DNA of 64,000 nt, taken from positions 8,250,675 through 8,314,674 of the forward strand of contig CM063247.1 in NCBI GenBank assembly GCA_032158295.1. The letters are read 5' to 3'. The stretch's first letter is position 1. Every line of letters begins with the position of its first letter. The position numbers and the translations under genes were made by a program. Shown in pieces: positions 46,668 through 57,915 of the stretch. The notes under the pieces were generated by a model. It did not search any database. It was not told where the DNA came from and saw only the letters and a program-made list of their open reading frames with translations. The stretch comes from Pycnopodia helianthoides. Its lineage: Eukaryota > Echinodermata > Asteroidea > Forcipulatida > Asteriidae.

Positions 46668-47065
46668 TTAAATGAACTTTACAAAATTGGTTTTTGCTAA
46701 CAAAACAGTTGCTGGCAGTGTAAGCACTTTATGTAATCCACCATATACATAAACTGACAAACCTGTAGAAGTTTGAGATCGATCGGTCATCTGGGTCACG
46801 AGAAAATAGTGAAAAAAAAACCGATTACACATTTGCATGAAATCATATAGGTTCAAAAAATGAATAAAACGCTCACTGAGCGATAAACTCCAATCGGAAA
46901 ATTAGTTTATTCATTTCTCATCAAATATGTCATTTCAGACAGAAATATTTCAAGGGATGTTTTCTACTATCATCATCATTAGACCGTGTAAGTTTTATGT
47001 AAATCTGTAATCAAAAAGTATATTTTACAAGTGTTTTTCTTACCAATTCTGTAATGTTCCTTTAC
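46668..47065 (+). mobile_element. MITE family A (copy 3)
   Basis: Interior blocks CAGTTGCTGGCAGTGTAAGC, GATCGATCGGTCATCTGGGT and CGCTCACTGAGCGATAAACT are almost identical to the other copies. The left terminus is eroded to AAATGAACTTTACAAAATTG, while the right end ACCAATTCTGTAATGTTCCT is intact. Confidence 0.85.
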
Positions 47066-48077
47066 ACCAAGTTTTCAGTTCACCTTTGTTTGCTGCATCA
47101 TGAATCTAACAGCTGCAATGAAAGAAACTTGAGATATTGGCTTTAGTGTTTAGCTGTTTGTTTTTGTATGATTTTGTTTTGACGTTACGAAGAGTGCTCT
47201 CTACAAAAGTACGTTATAAAAAAAAAATTCGCAAGATTGACTAATTCAGTGTGAAGTCAATATTTATCTATAAAACATGATCATTGTCGGGGTTAGAGTT
47301 CAACCTCAACGCAGCTGTCTGAATATTTCATCCCTTCACTTCCTCACAGGTTGACAAGAATGACTGTAAACGATGAGGTGGGAGTCCCAAACTAAAAGTC
47401 CTCTTCGCGTTATGCATAAGTCAAGCCTTGACGCGCTAACATCTTGTTTGGAGAAGATGTAAAGAGAGAACTGTTTTTTTTTTCATTTTGGAGGAACCAA
47501 TGTAGAAATGATACTTTGCCCACGGATCATCGGTACACCACGCCATAAGGATGACATTATTAATAAATGTTATTTTATTAAATTGTCAGCCAGTGCAAGC
47601 GATTACCGTCTCAAGTTACCGCTACCCGAGCCGCTGTTTCTATCAAGCCAGTCTCGCAATCGGGGATTTATCTTTCCAAATTACAGCCCAATTCTTGCGT
47701 ATCCATACAGAGTTGTATCAGTGAAGGGGTCGGTGAGTGAGATCAGAGGGAGCCGACCAGATTTCATCTGCTCCTTGTGTTAAGATGAAGACCGATACAT
47801 TCTATAAGTCGATTGTTTTTTTGTCCTTCATTATTTTTGTCTTTTTCATGGATGATGCTGAGATTCCCCCCCCTTTCTCTAATTGTATATATTCGGGTAG
47901 GCGTATATCAAGAAGGCGTGAAGATGCAGTCAGTTGTATAATTCAAAGTAGAAACGACACTTCCAGATAAACGTATTTTTCTGCTGTCGCTCGTTCTTTT
48001 TTACGTCACAGTTTGGTTATTTGATTAGCATATTAATCACGAATCCTTATGGGTTTGTTTAACTTAACACTAATAGA
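47066..48077. other. Stretch without recognised features
   Basis: An open + frame around 47508-47783 lacks any motif and starts in AT-rich sequence; it is not called. Confidence 0.4.
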
Positions 48078-48079
48078 TA

Positions 48080-48311
48080 CACCGCAAAAACGGGGGCGTG
48101 TTAAAATTGACACCACGGGTGTTGCCACATATGGATATGGAGAAAAGAATCAGAGTTAACATCATAGGGTGTTGAAATAACACCAATGTAATTGAATTTC
48201 AGAAATGAATGCAACTTTAACACCCGTGATGTTATTTTGATTCTTTTATGGGGGTATGTATATGTTACATATACCCATGGTGTCGATTTTAACATCCCGG
48301 TGTTTGCAGTG
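48080..48311. mobile_element. MITE with CACYGCAAA ends and TA flanks
   Basis: The left end CACCGCAAAAACGGGGGCGT onward matches the reverse complement of the right end (CATCCCGGTGTTTGCAGTG) for about 42 bases, including GTTAAAATYGACACCA. TA is present at both edges (48078-48079, 48312-48313). An internal pair around AATAACACC and ATAACACCAA adds further foldback. Confidence 0.8.
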
Positions 48312-48828
48312 TACGTTTGTTGTTATTTCCTGTTCGTATATTTCATTTTCTCAACTTTCACAAAATAGAGTTTTGAGTGGCTGTACTTTATTGTCCAGGT
48401 TGAGAATCGCACTGACTTAATGAAGGTAATAAAATGATTGCTTTGATTTTAGGGTCATCGTAAAATATTAACTTCTGAACGTACTGCCATAACAATACTG
48501 AACGTATCCTGCCAAAATCGGCAAAAGTACAAGCTATACCTTCTTCCAGGGTCTCTATATCCGGAAATTATCCTTTTGTTAATAAATTAGCAAAAGTAAA
48601 ACATCTAAAAGCTGGCAATCATGTTAATTAATGTGTGGAAATTGTGGAGTAGTTTTCAATGCCGGTCTTGAGGTTACCTGCACTGAGAGGCATTCCCATG
48701 CTACACCTGTCCCGATATGTATCGGTTCCCTATGCTCATACAGAACCTTTTTATAAACTGATGCTGATGGTTTCCAAGGCTCTAAAAATGGAATGATCCT
48801 TATACTTACATGTACAACCCAGACATGC

Positions 48829-49218
48829 TTAAAGGGACATTACAGAATTGGTTTTTGCTAACAAAACATTGCTGGCAGTGTAAGCACTTTATGTAAGTCC
48901 ACCAATATACATAAACTGACAAACCTGTAGAAGTTTGAGATCGATGGGCCATCTGGGTCACGAGAAAATAGTGAAAAACCGATTACACATTTGCATGAAA
49001 TCATAAGATTCAACAAATGAATAAAACGCTCACTGAGCGATAAACTCCAATCGGAAAATTAGTTTATTCATTTCTCATCAAATATGGCATTTCAGACAGA
49101 AATATTTCAAGGGATGTTTTCTACCATCATCATTAGACCGTGTAAGTTTTATTTAAATCTGTGATCAAAAAGATATTTTACAAGTTTTTTTCTTACCAAT
49201 TCTGTAATGTTCCTTTAA
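48829..49218 (+). mobile_element. MITE family A (copy 4)
   Basis: Starts TTAAAGGGACATTACAGAAT and ends ATTCTGTAATGTTCCTTTAA. The interior matches the copies at 29641 and 46668 nearly base for base, with small indels (ACAAAACATTGCTGGCAGTG). Confidence 0.9.
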
Positions 49219-50088
49219 CATCTATAAACAGCGGTATTAGAATGAATAGCAAGACAAGTTCTCTATAAAAAGAACATAATCATACACAGTAAAGTAGATA
49301 TACACATGGTGTTTACGCAAACCGAATTTCCATAAACAAGGTAGCAATTGTACAAATTTCTTCTCGTCTATCGATCCAGCGACCTCTGATCACACAGAAT
49401 GTTACAAACCATTTTGTTGAATCTTTCAAATATCTCTCAGAAACACACCTCGTTTCAAAATCAAATTTTCAAATGTTTTTTTGTGCACACTCAATGGAAG
49501 AACACATTAAGCTTGGTATTTTATGGAGGATATAGCACTGTCGATTTTTATCAACTTTTTATATGAGAAAAGGGGCACTGTCCAAAACTTGTTCTGCTGT
49601 TACTTCATAACTCTTGAATTTGTTTTGAAACTATGACATAAAACTTGAAAATTTCCCATATGACCGTGTAGTATGTTGCCTGCCACAAAGGCACTGGAAC
49701 GCACAAGATCACTCTTTTTATAAACAAAGGTTACATGGTCTAATTAGAATACAATTCAGTAACATTTTAACAAATCAACAACACTATTATATTTGGGGAT
49801 ATTTTGGTATTACCATACACATTTGTGATGAAATATATGACACAAAACTTGTAAATTTTCCCATACGACCAGTGTTTTATCTTGCCTGCCAGAAAGGCCC
49901 TGGAGTGCACAAGGTCACTCTTTTTGTAAACAAAGGTTATGGTCTATATTCTTCATCCTACACTGAGTAAAGCCAAGAATAATATTTTTTCTATTTATCC
50001 CGAATGCACTTTCAAATTGTTGCGGTAGCGGTTGTAACTAAGTGGTTCGAACAGACCGCTCGTCACTAGGCACACTAGGCGGTCTCCT

Positions 50089-50522
50089 GGGCCCAACTTC
50101 ACAGAGCAGCTTAAGCATACAAATATCACTGAACAATTTTTCTGCGTAGCAAAAATGACAAGGATACCAGTCACAGATGGAACATGTGGACTAGTATTTT
50201 GCTGGTAACCCAAATCTGGTTAAGTATAGCTTTGTTGTACTCGGCTACTTCTTGTGCTTACCAAAAATCACAAATTTCCTCATTCAAAAGCTTTTCTTAT
50301 GACTGAAACGTTGCATTTGCTTAGCATGAAATTTTTGCCTCGATAAAAACAGGATTACCAGCCAAATTTCCACGTGATTTTCAGGATAAGCAAACAACAG
50401 CTGAATACCATTAACAAGCAATATGCACAAATGGAAATTTGGTTGGTAATACTGTTTTTATCAAGGAAGAAATGTCATGCTAAGCATATTTTTGTGCTTA
50501 GCAGCTCTATGAAATTGGGCCC
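50089..50522. mobile_element. MITE with GGGCCCAA ends (copy 2, long form)
   Basis: Left end GGGCCCAACTTCACAGAGCA and right end GCTCTATGAAATTGGGCCC. It has an extra inner hairpin of about 58-base arms (50317-50374 with 50430-50488, including CCAAATTTCCA / TGGAAATTTGG) that the short copy at 7251 lacks. Confidence 0.8.
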
Positions 50523-50784
50523 TGGGCAGACCTCAAGACTTTGAAGAACGCATGTTGAAGTCCACATTTTAAAAAATATTCTTGCATAAATCATCAGAGA
50601 AAACTATAATATGTTACTGTATTGTATTCAATTAGAACATGTAACCTTTTTTTACAATAAAGGGTGACCTTGTGCGTTCCAGGGCCTTTCTGGCAGGCAT
50701 AATGCCACACTGGTCATATGGGAAATTAGACTTCTAGAGTGTAATAAATGGAGCCAATTTGTGAATCACGCCACACTTACGAAC

Positions 50785-50885
50785 AGGATAATAGCGCGGT
50801 TATGACATCTGTTTTAGTATGCTGGGGTGCCGGGTTCGAATCCCACAGGAGTATAGGATGCCCTTAGAATATTGTCTGCTAGACT
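50785..50885 (+). mobile_element. Possible tRNA-type SINE head
   Basis: TAGCGCGGTTATGACA could be box A and CCGGGTTCGAATCCCACAGG is a perfect box B. No family member is recognised elsewhere in the window, and the stems pair poorly. Confidence 0.35.
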
Positions 50886-51019
50886 CGGAATTACTGAGTA
50901 AACGAAGTGCTTTTCGCACATTTGTGTATGATAGAACCAACATATCCCAATGCAATAATTACTGCTATTTTTGTTGTTGATTTTTAAAATGTTACTGAAT
51001 TGTATTCTAATTAGACCAT

Positions 51020-51322
51020 TTATTTATTTATTTATTTTATTTATTTATTTATTCATTCATTCTGGTTGTGAAGCCAAGGACTCTCAGAAAGCGAACTTAA
51101 TCACTATACTAGCCAAGAGACCCGTGGAGAGAAGACAATGAAGGAAGTTTCAGTTTTAGGTGTGGGAGGAAAACCCCAGAGAAATATTCCAGGGAAAACC
51201 CACGCAATCAGGCAGGGACTGACAAAAACCCAATCCACGTGGTGCCCCGGTGGATTTGAACTGGGGTCCCCAGAGGTGGAAGGCGAGGAAAGATACCACT
51301 ACGCCAACCAGACTGCCCGTGT
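51020..51322 (-). mobile_element. tRNA-derived SINE with (AAAT)n tail inserted in the foldback arm
   Basis: The minus strand reads CAGTCTGGTTGGCGTAGTGG (box A), CCCAGTTCAAATCCACCGGG (box B), CGTGGGTTTTCCCTGG and GGGGTTTTCCTCCCACACC, and ends in (AAAT)n. The uninterrupted left arm of the foldback (ATTAGACCATGTAACC read inversely) shows the empty site. The GGTTTTCCTCCCACA block resembles a motif seen in SINEs of fishes and invertebrates. Confidence 0.8.
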
Positions 51323-51552
51323 AACCTTTGTTTATAAAAAGAGTGATCTTTCTGGCAGGCAAGATACTGGTCATATGGGAATTTTCAAGTTTTATGTCAT
51401 AGTTTCAACACAAATTCAAGAGTTATGAAAGTAACAGCAGAACAAGTTTTGAGAGTGCCCCTTTTCTCATTTAAAAAGTTGATAAAAATCGTACAGTGCT
51501 ATTCTCATAAAATACCAAGCTTAATGTGTTCTTCTATTGGGATGTGTGCAAA

Positions 51553-53970
51553 TCGTGCCTGCAGGAAGTCCTGCTTCTGTGGCTCTTTTATAAACATGTG
51601 ATGTCACAGGTCACATGGCGCAGAAGAAGGGCGTCTTACGGCTCTATACGCCCATTCTTCCGAGCACACAAGGTACGTTTTCCAGTAACAGAATGCCGTA
51701 GGCTAAGCAATAAAATTGCTCCTGACCAACAATAAATAGCATTACTGTTACATTTGTGTTGCTAGAATCACCCCCAGTGCATGTTTCCCATTCTCATGCA
51801 GATCTTAATCTCCCTGTAATGATTTATGAATGGCAGAAAACCAACCAAACTTTCACGCTCATTTTTTTGCCCGAAACACAACACCGCACAATAAATCGCT
51901 TACGCCCTTTCTGCAGTAACTTTTCGATACGTCATTCTTCCTGGCACACGACGTTATGGTCTGGTAATGACACATTAGTACCAATCCTCCAGAGAACTAT
52001 TTCCATCTGAGGTAATGTCAAAGTCAAGGGAATTATAGCTTATTTCGATGCCTACATTAGAAGTGGCCACGTATGAAAAATAGGCACATCACACGGACCC
52101 TCAGAAAACAACAGTTCTGGTTGTTTTCACTGAATAGGGACCACCGAATTGAATGACAGATTGGTTGTTGTTGTTGTTTGTTTTCTTTTAAATTAGGATG
52201 GAAATAAATTTACTCTTTTAAAAACCGATGATAGACACTCTAAACCTTGATACATCCAACGAAGGACAACTCTCGATCATTACACTGACCTTGGTGGCAG
52301 TAGTTAGCAGTATAAATTATATTTGTTGGTACTTCAGAAAATGCCAAAGTGGTCCTAATTGGGACATTAAGGGAGTTTTATGGCCGGTTAATGTTCTGTG
52401 TCAAGACGGAAAGCTTGTGTTAGAACAAACGGATGATTGAGGAACGTTCAAACCACTAGAGATGGGGGGCGGGGTGGGGGTGGTAATGAATATTGATTCA
52501 GTCAGTGTGAATGTTTCGCCACGCATTTTGATAGCAAAGTAGAGTAACAAAAAACTACCGAAACTGGAACAGCAGGACAGTAAAAAGAATCACACCAATA
52601 ATCAAGTTTGACATCGAACAGTTCAAAAGAAGTTCCAATGCAAAACGTTCAATTAAAGCACAGCCTATATAACAGAACACAAAGCTTACCACTGTACGGA
52701 GTCCGAAAAGGTACATATTATGAAGACACAATAGAACAGCTACAACAGCAAATTTATTTCGTTCCTATAGAAATACAATTGTTTCCTCTTAAATGATTTC
52801 GTTTTCGAAAAAAATTCATTCCTCGAAAAAAAAAAAGTTTCGTGAGAAGCTTACCTCGAAAACATTTAGCTGCTGCAGGACCCTTGAGATAACGGTTATT
52901 GGAATATGACAACTGTATCCGAGACTGCCGTAATACCGAGAGCACCTTCAAGAAATAACAAAGTCTTTGCCTTGTTCCGAAGATCAAAATTGTTGGACTA
53001 CTTTGGAACTCGTTTGTTGATGTATTTCGGTAGTTACATTGTGTTGTAAATTATCGTCCGCCTATTTGAGAGAAACCAAAAACATTCCTTCCCATTACAG
53101 CAGAAAGACTGGCAGCCCTTTTGTTGCCTGGAATCAACCTTGGTTGTACCCCTTCTCGATTTGTAATACGGTATTTACTGTGTACGCCGACAACTTCAGA
53201 CTTATTATATTAAATCCCACTATCCCAAGCTCTCTTCCCCACCTATCTCGTCTAATGTTTTAGCTTAAATCCTGTTGTCCCTAAACAATCATTACACATA
53301 AGCCAGCTTTTAGTATTATTACGGCGATTTAAAAAAAAATATTCCCCCCCCCCAAAAAAAAAACGTTTTCCTGTCTCGAAAAATCAAGGGCCCGTAACAA
53401 GCTAAAATATTGCGAAAAGATTTAAAGAGAACGACATTATTTCGTGGAAACAAAACAATAAACTTCGTTCCCACGTTACTTTTTATTTACTTTGAACTAA
53501 CAGTTCGAGAGATCGAAATTATTTTGAGATAGCTAAACAATTCTTGGGAACAACAATTAGTGTTACGTACTCACGAAATAATGAAATAAAATCATTCGTT
53601 GCCTCGAAATAATGAGCGAAACAATATTTCAAAGGAACGAAATAGTACATTTTCTGTCGATTTTTCTAAAGCACGTATAGACAATCACAGGCAAAATATA
53701 CGTGTAAATCGTTATCCAGGGGTGTTTTTTTTCTCGAAAACGGATCACCTGAATTTTTCCGTTTTCCCAAATTAACTTAGCCTAATGTATTCCAAGAAAA
53801 TTCAAAGAGATTGATGAATAATGGCATCCAAATACTAATGATATGAATCAGAGTAGATCTTCTTTCAAAATGAAATAATGAAATTGAACAAATTCTACAC
53901 CAGCCTTACAATATATACCTTACTTTTATGTATATAATATATATATATATTCTAACTGTCCCACCCACTT
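51553..53970. other. Stretch without firm features
   Basis: 51570-51665 has a TTTATAAA box, an ATGGCGCAG start and a CACAAG/GTACGT donor, which together could be a first exon, but the box-to-start distance is too short for confidence. 52800-52870 and 53400-53660 are rich in degenerate CTCGAAATAATG motifs. 53920-53952 is an (AT)n tract. Confidence 0.35.
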
Positions 53971-54616
53971 ACCCACGGTGCTAAGAACTTTTCAAACCCA
54001 CCTGAACCCACGGTGCTAAGAACCTTTCAAACCCACCTGAACCCACGGTGCTAGAACCTTTCAAACCCACCTGAACTCACGGTGCTAGAACCTTTCAAAC
54101 CCACCTGAACCCACGGTGCTAGAACCTTTCAACCCCTGAACCCACGGTGCTAGAACCTTTCAAACCCACCTGAACCCACGGTGCTAGAACCTTTCAAACC
54201 CACCTGAACCCACGGTGCTAGAACCTTTCAAACCCACCTGAACCCACGGTGCTAGAACCTTTCAAACCCACCTGAACCCACGGTGCTAGAACCTTTCAAA
54301 CCCACCTGAACCCACGGTGCTAGAACCTTTCAAACCCACCTGAACCCACGGTGCTAGAACCTTTCAAACCCACCTGAACCCACGGTGCTAGAACCTTTCA
54401 AACCCACCTGAACCCACGGTGCTAGAACCTTTCAAACCCACCTGAACCCACGGTGCTAGAACCTTTCAAACCCACCTGAACCCACGGTGCTAGAACCTTT
54501 CAAACCCACCTGAACCCACGGTGCTAGAACCTTTCAAACCCACCTGAACCCACGGTGCTAGAACCTTTCAAACCCACCTGAACCCACGGTGCTAGAACCT
54601 TTCAAACCCACCTGAA
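53971..54616. repeat. 34-bp minisatellite, about 19 units
   Basis: Unit core CCCACGGTGCTAGAACCTTT followed by CAAACCCACCTGAA. The left-most two units are the most variant (GCTAAGAAC) and one unit near 54140 is short by about 5 bases. From 54174 on the copies are essentially identical, which indicates recent homogenisation. There are no spacers, so it is not CRISPR-like. Confidence 0.95.
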
Positions 54617-55719
54617 CAAACTTCTCAAACGTTGTTAATATTGTACACTTTCACCGAGGTGTTTGTGTTGTTACTTTTTTTGTAGGTTATCATGAGAGAC
54701 AAAAAAAAAAAAAAAAAAAAAAAAAGCAATCAGCCCTCTGTCGCCTTTGCTACTTTGAGTATATTCCCTGCGAGATTATTGCTTAGCAAAGGTTAAATTT
54801 CTCCAGTGTAACCAAGAGTCCACTTTCCCTCTACCCTCATCAGCAATTAATTAGACGGGGAGATCTTCTTCCAGGAGATGGTTCTTATCTTAAACGTCGC
54901 AAAGCAGGGGAAAATGACATCCCGCTCTGTCTCCACTCTTCTCAAACCGTGGACGTCTCCCGTTAGGCCATGCGACGCCAGCATTCTTCTTCCTTTGACA
55001 TACAAAACATGATTTATACGGAAGTCACACTCTTAAAAAACAGTTTGGAATCTGCATTTTGGTTCAATAGTACATTCAGCTTTCTGGGCTGATTCTGAAC
55101 GGTGTATGTGAGAGAGTTTAATAGTCCTTTCCTCGAGTTGGTCCGACTTGTTGATTTCCACAGTGTGTATTCCGACTGACAGGCGAAGTTTGTCCTTCTC
55201 AAGAGATGTGTCTAATCAATAATAGTGGACTTGGCCGTCAAGACGGGGGGAAGATGGATTTCACTCTTGAAAGGACAATGGCCCAGTGGTTTACAAGCCA
55301 AGGTTGTTGTTCCTTTTTGTTCTGTGATGGGCGTGCCTTAAGGCGGTTCAATCTCAATCAGACATCTGCCACCCTGTATCTCTGCATCAGAGCACCGTCC
55401 TTCGTGTTACCTCATTTTCTTTTAATCCAGTTCGCTCCGGGATGTGTTTTGTTTTTCAAATTAATTATAATTATCTTTTCTCCAGAAAACACATTCCAAT
55501 TCTGCGAACAGATAGTCTTCTGTTGTTGTTTTTTACTTCAATATATGTATCTATTTCATTTGTTTTCTTTTATTTTTTAGCTAAATGATTTCAAATTAGT
55601 ATTGTTTCTAAAAACTCAGTTAGGGCTCATATTCAGTGTGTTTGCATTGTTATTGTATTTATTTCCTTAAAGTATTTTTTTAAATCAGTATATGTTTCAA
55701 AATCTCAGATGGTACGAAA
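54617..55719. other. Stretch with poly-A tract and one open frame
   Basis: A 25-base poly-A run lies at about 54701-54725. A + frame at 55206-55580 begins MCLINNSGLGRQDGGK but becomes hydrophobic and T-rich without splice support, so it is not called as a gene. Confidence 0.4.
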
Positions 55720-56165
55720 CGTGGAAACTGTATTTGACTTGTTAGGATAATGTGTATTTTAACTCGGCAGGAAAACGTGTTTTAACTTGGATAGTAAAAG
55801 TTTTTTGAACTCAGTATCAAATAGGGAAACCTGTATCTAATACAGTAGGGGAAACGTGTACGTATTTGATTCACGTATAGGGAAACGTGTATTTGAACTC
55901 AGTAGGAAAACGTGTTTTTGAACTCGGTATGAAAACGTGTATAATTTGGGAAACGTGTATTTGAACTCAGTAGGGAAACGTAGATTTGACACGGTTAGGG
56001 AATCGTGAATTTGAACTTGGTAGGGAAACGTGTTTTTGAACTCGGTACATGAAAACTTGGATTTGACTCGATAGGGAAACGTTTATTTGACCGTCGTAGG
56101 GAAACGTACATTTGACTCGGTAGGGAAACGTGTATTTGTCACGGTAATGAAACGTGTCTAATAAT
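55720..56165. repeat. Degenerate minisatellite of GGGAAACGTGTATTTGA units
   Basis: About a dozen and a half imperfect units of roughly 24-28 bases centred on GGAAACGTG and TTTGAACTCGGTA. Spacing and sequence vary strongly, so this is an old array. Confidence 0.85.
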
Positions 56166-57441
56166 TAAGTATAGGAGTGTTTGAATACAGTTTGGCAATG
56201 TGTAGGTTATTACAGAACGGTTTGTGTTATTAAATTAAGTGCTCTGCCGTATCACTTTGAATTGGAAACGACATTAATCATGTATCAACTCTGCTTCGTA
56301 ACAAATCATGCCCATTACTGCAGCTCAATTTTATTGCGCTGTTGTTAGATGAAGCGAAAGTCTGTGTTTGGTTTTTGTGGGATTTCTTTAACCCAACAGT
56401 TAAATAATGACTAAGACAAAATGTGTTACTTCTCTTTAATTAAATTAGTCATTTTGATGAGTTGACATTCCTTGTGCAAACAGAAATTCAATTTCAGAGT
56501 GCATGACTTTTCTATCCACCAGGCAATGCAATGCATTTGCCACCACGACGTCTGGAGGCTCAGATATGATATAATTGAAGTGAGTTAATAACTGATGATT
56601 AAATAATTGAGGGTATTTTTCTGTTCGATTATAGATCGTTCAGGCTTCATTATGATTCATAACAGCGGGCTTGCAACCATGTCGCACCTTATCATGAACC
56701 AGCAGTTTGGTGATTATAACTTGTGTTGTACCTCATCTTTGCTCAAAGATCGTAAGCATGCCACCCACCAGTCAGTAGGACCAGATATTTGTCAACCCTT
56801 TTTTGAATAAAAAAGAACACAATTTACCTCTTACAGCAATTTTTGCATAACAAATTCAGACATGAAAACAATTGTTGGTTTGTTTAAATGCTAACACTGT
56901 AATAGTGTTTCTTTACTCCACCATTCTTTGCTCTATCGGTTCATTGCCTTTTGACCGATCAAAATTAGATAAGACTTATCAAGTCACGCAATTCTCAACT
57001 TCAACTCATACTCTCCAGCGAAATTACTCCGAGGGTTGTTTCTTTTTGATTCAGATTTGGTAATATAAAAGGGTTTGCTCATACTAGAAAACCCTCAGGA
57101 CATGAAACTTTAAGAGATTTCGTTTCTTTTTATGAGGTCTTTATATACACATTATGAACAGGTGTACCTCCACTTTAACATTAGAATGCTGATGTCTTTC
57201 TGTATACGCGGTTGTTTCGTTGCTAGTTATAGGCGTAATAATATACACACATAAGTTGTTGAAGTCTCCTGGGGACTAGTTCGGATGTGTGACCTCTAGT
57301 TACACACCTCTAGTTACACATTGACTCATTAACGTGGTTCTGTGTATAATATCCAAGACAAGGAGAGAACAAGTCAGATATTAGTTATTATAAGAAAGAG
57401 GCAAAGACCTGTAAGTGCATTGCTTACCTCCCCGGACAGCC
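56166..57441. other. Stretch without recognised features
   Basis: Likely intron or upstream region of the gene to the right. Frames at 56607-56810 and 57342-57410 were considered; neither has both splice signals and a continuous frame. Confidence 0.4.
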
Positions 57442-57603
57442 ACTCAATGCTTCCACCCGAGAGGATTTATTTTCTTGATTTACGTCGCCAGAGAAAGACA
57501 TGGGGTCTTGGCGCACCGGTCAGGAAAAGACGGCAGATTCGAAAAGATGAAGCAGATAGTCAGGAGTGTACGATCAACCAGGGATCAACTCAACGTAAGA
57601 GAT
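57442..57603 (+). CDS. Candidate upstream exon of the unnamed right-hand gene
   Basis: TTGCTTACCTCCCCGGACAG precedes it; two nested donors end it, AAC/GTAAGA (57595) and GAT/GTAAGTG (57604). The frame beginning with the third exon base is open throughout: TQCFHPRGFIFLIYVARERH, then GKDGRFEKMKQIVRSVRS and TRDQLNVRD. Both donors leave phase 0, which is what the next exon needs. A second frame is also open, so the choice rests on phase matching. Protein family unknown. Confidence 0.4.
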
Positions 57604-57876
57604 GTAAGTGAATGCACAACAACCATATAGCCGCATTCGAAAATGTAATACTTATTGAAAAAGAAGCATGTTTTCCCGAAGTAGACTATTTTAAATGCAA
57701 AACCAGCTTTCTAAACAATTTAGAATGGATGGAAATTTGAAGGGTCTTTTTGAGTATTCGCAGAAATTAAGCAATTTGACTGTGCGTGACTGCAGATAAA
57801 TGTAGTATTTATAATATATCGCTATGGGCACTAGTATACGTAACCAAAAGAACTTGTTAAGAGAGATCAAACAATC

Positions 57877-57881
57877 TAAAC

Positions 57882-57912
<31 letters not shown>
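57877..57912. repeat. Poly-T tract
   Basis: An uninterrupted T run of about 31 bases in the presumed intron between 57603 and 59083. Confidence 0.9.

Positions 57913-57915
<3 letters not shown>

Larger units (their letters stand above)
49478..51552. mobile_element. 2-kb foldback element with nested arms
   Basis: The outer left arm (49478-49771: GAACACATTAAGCTTGG, CAAAACTTGTTCTGCTGTTA, TCTAATTAGAATACAATTC) is inverted at 50985-51552. The right arm is split by a SINE. A second, inner pair lies at about 49785-49960 and 50590-50735 (CGACCAGTG.., GCCTGCCAGAAAGGCC.TGGA). Between the inner arms sits a GGGCCC-ended MITE. No transposase is present. The class is unknown; the long stepped arms recall Foldback-type elements. 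Confidence 0.75.

Noticed and set aside
53971..54616. CRISPR array
   Set aside because: The 34-bp units are contiguous with no unique spacers, no cas genes are present and the DNA is eukaryotic.
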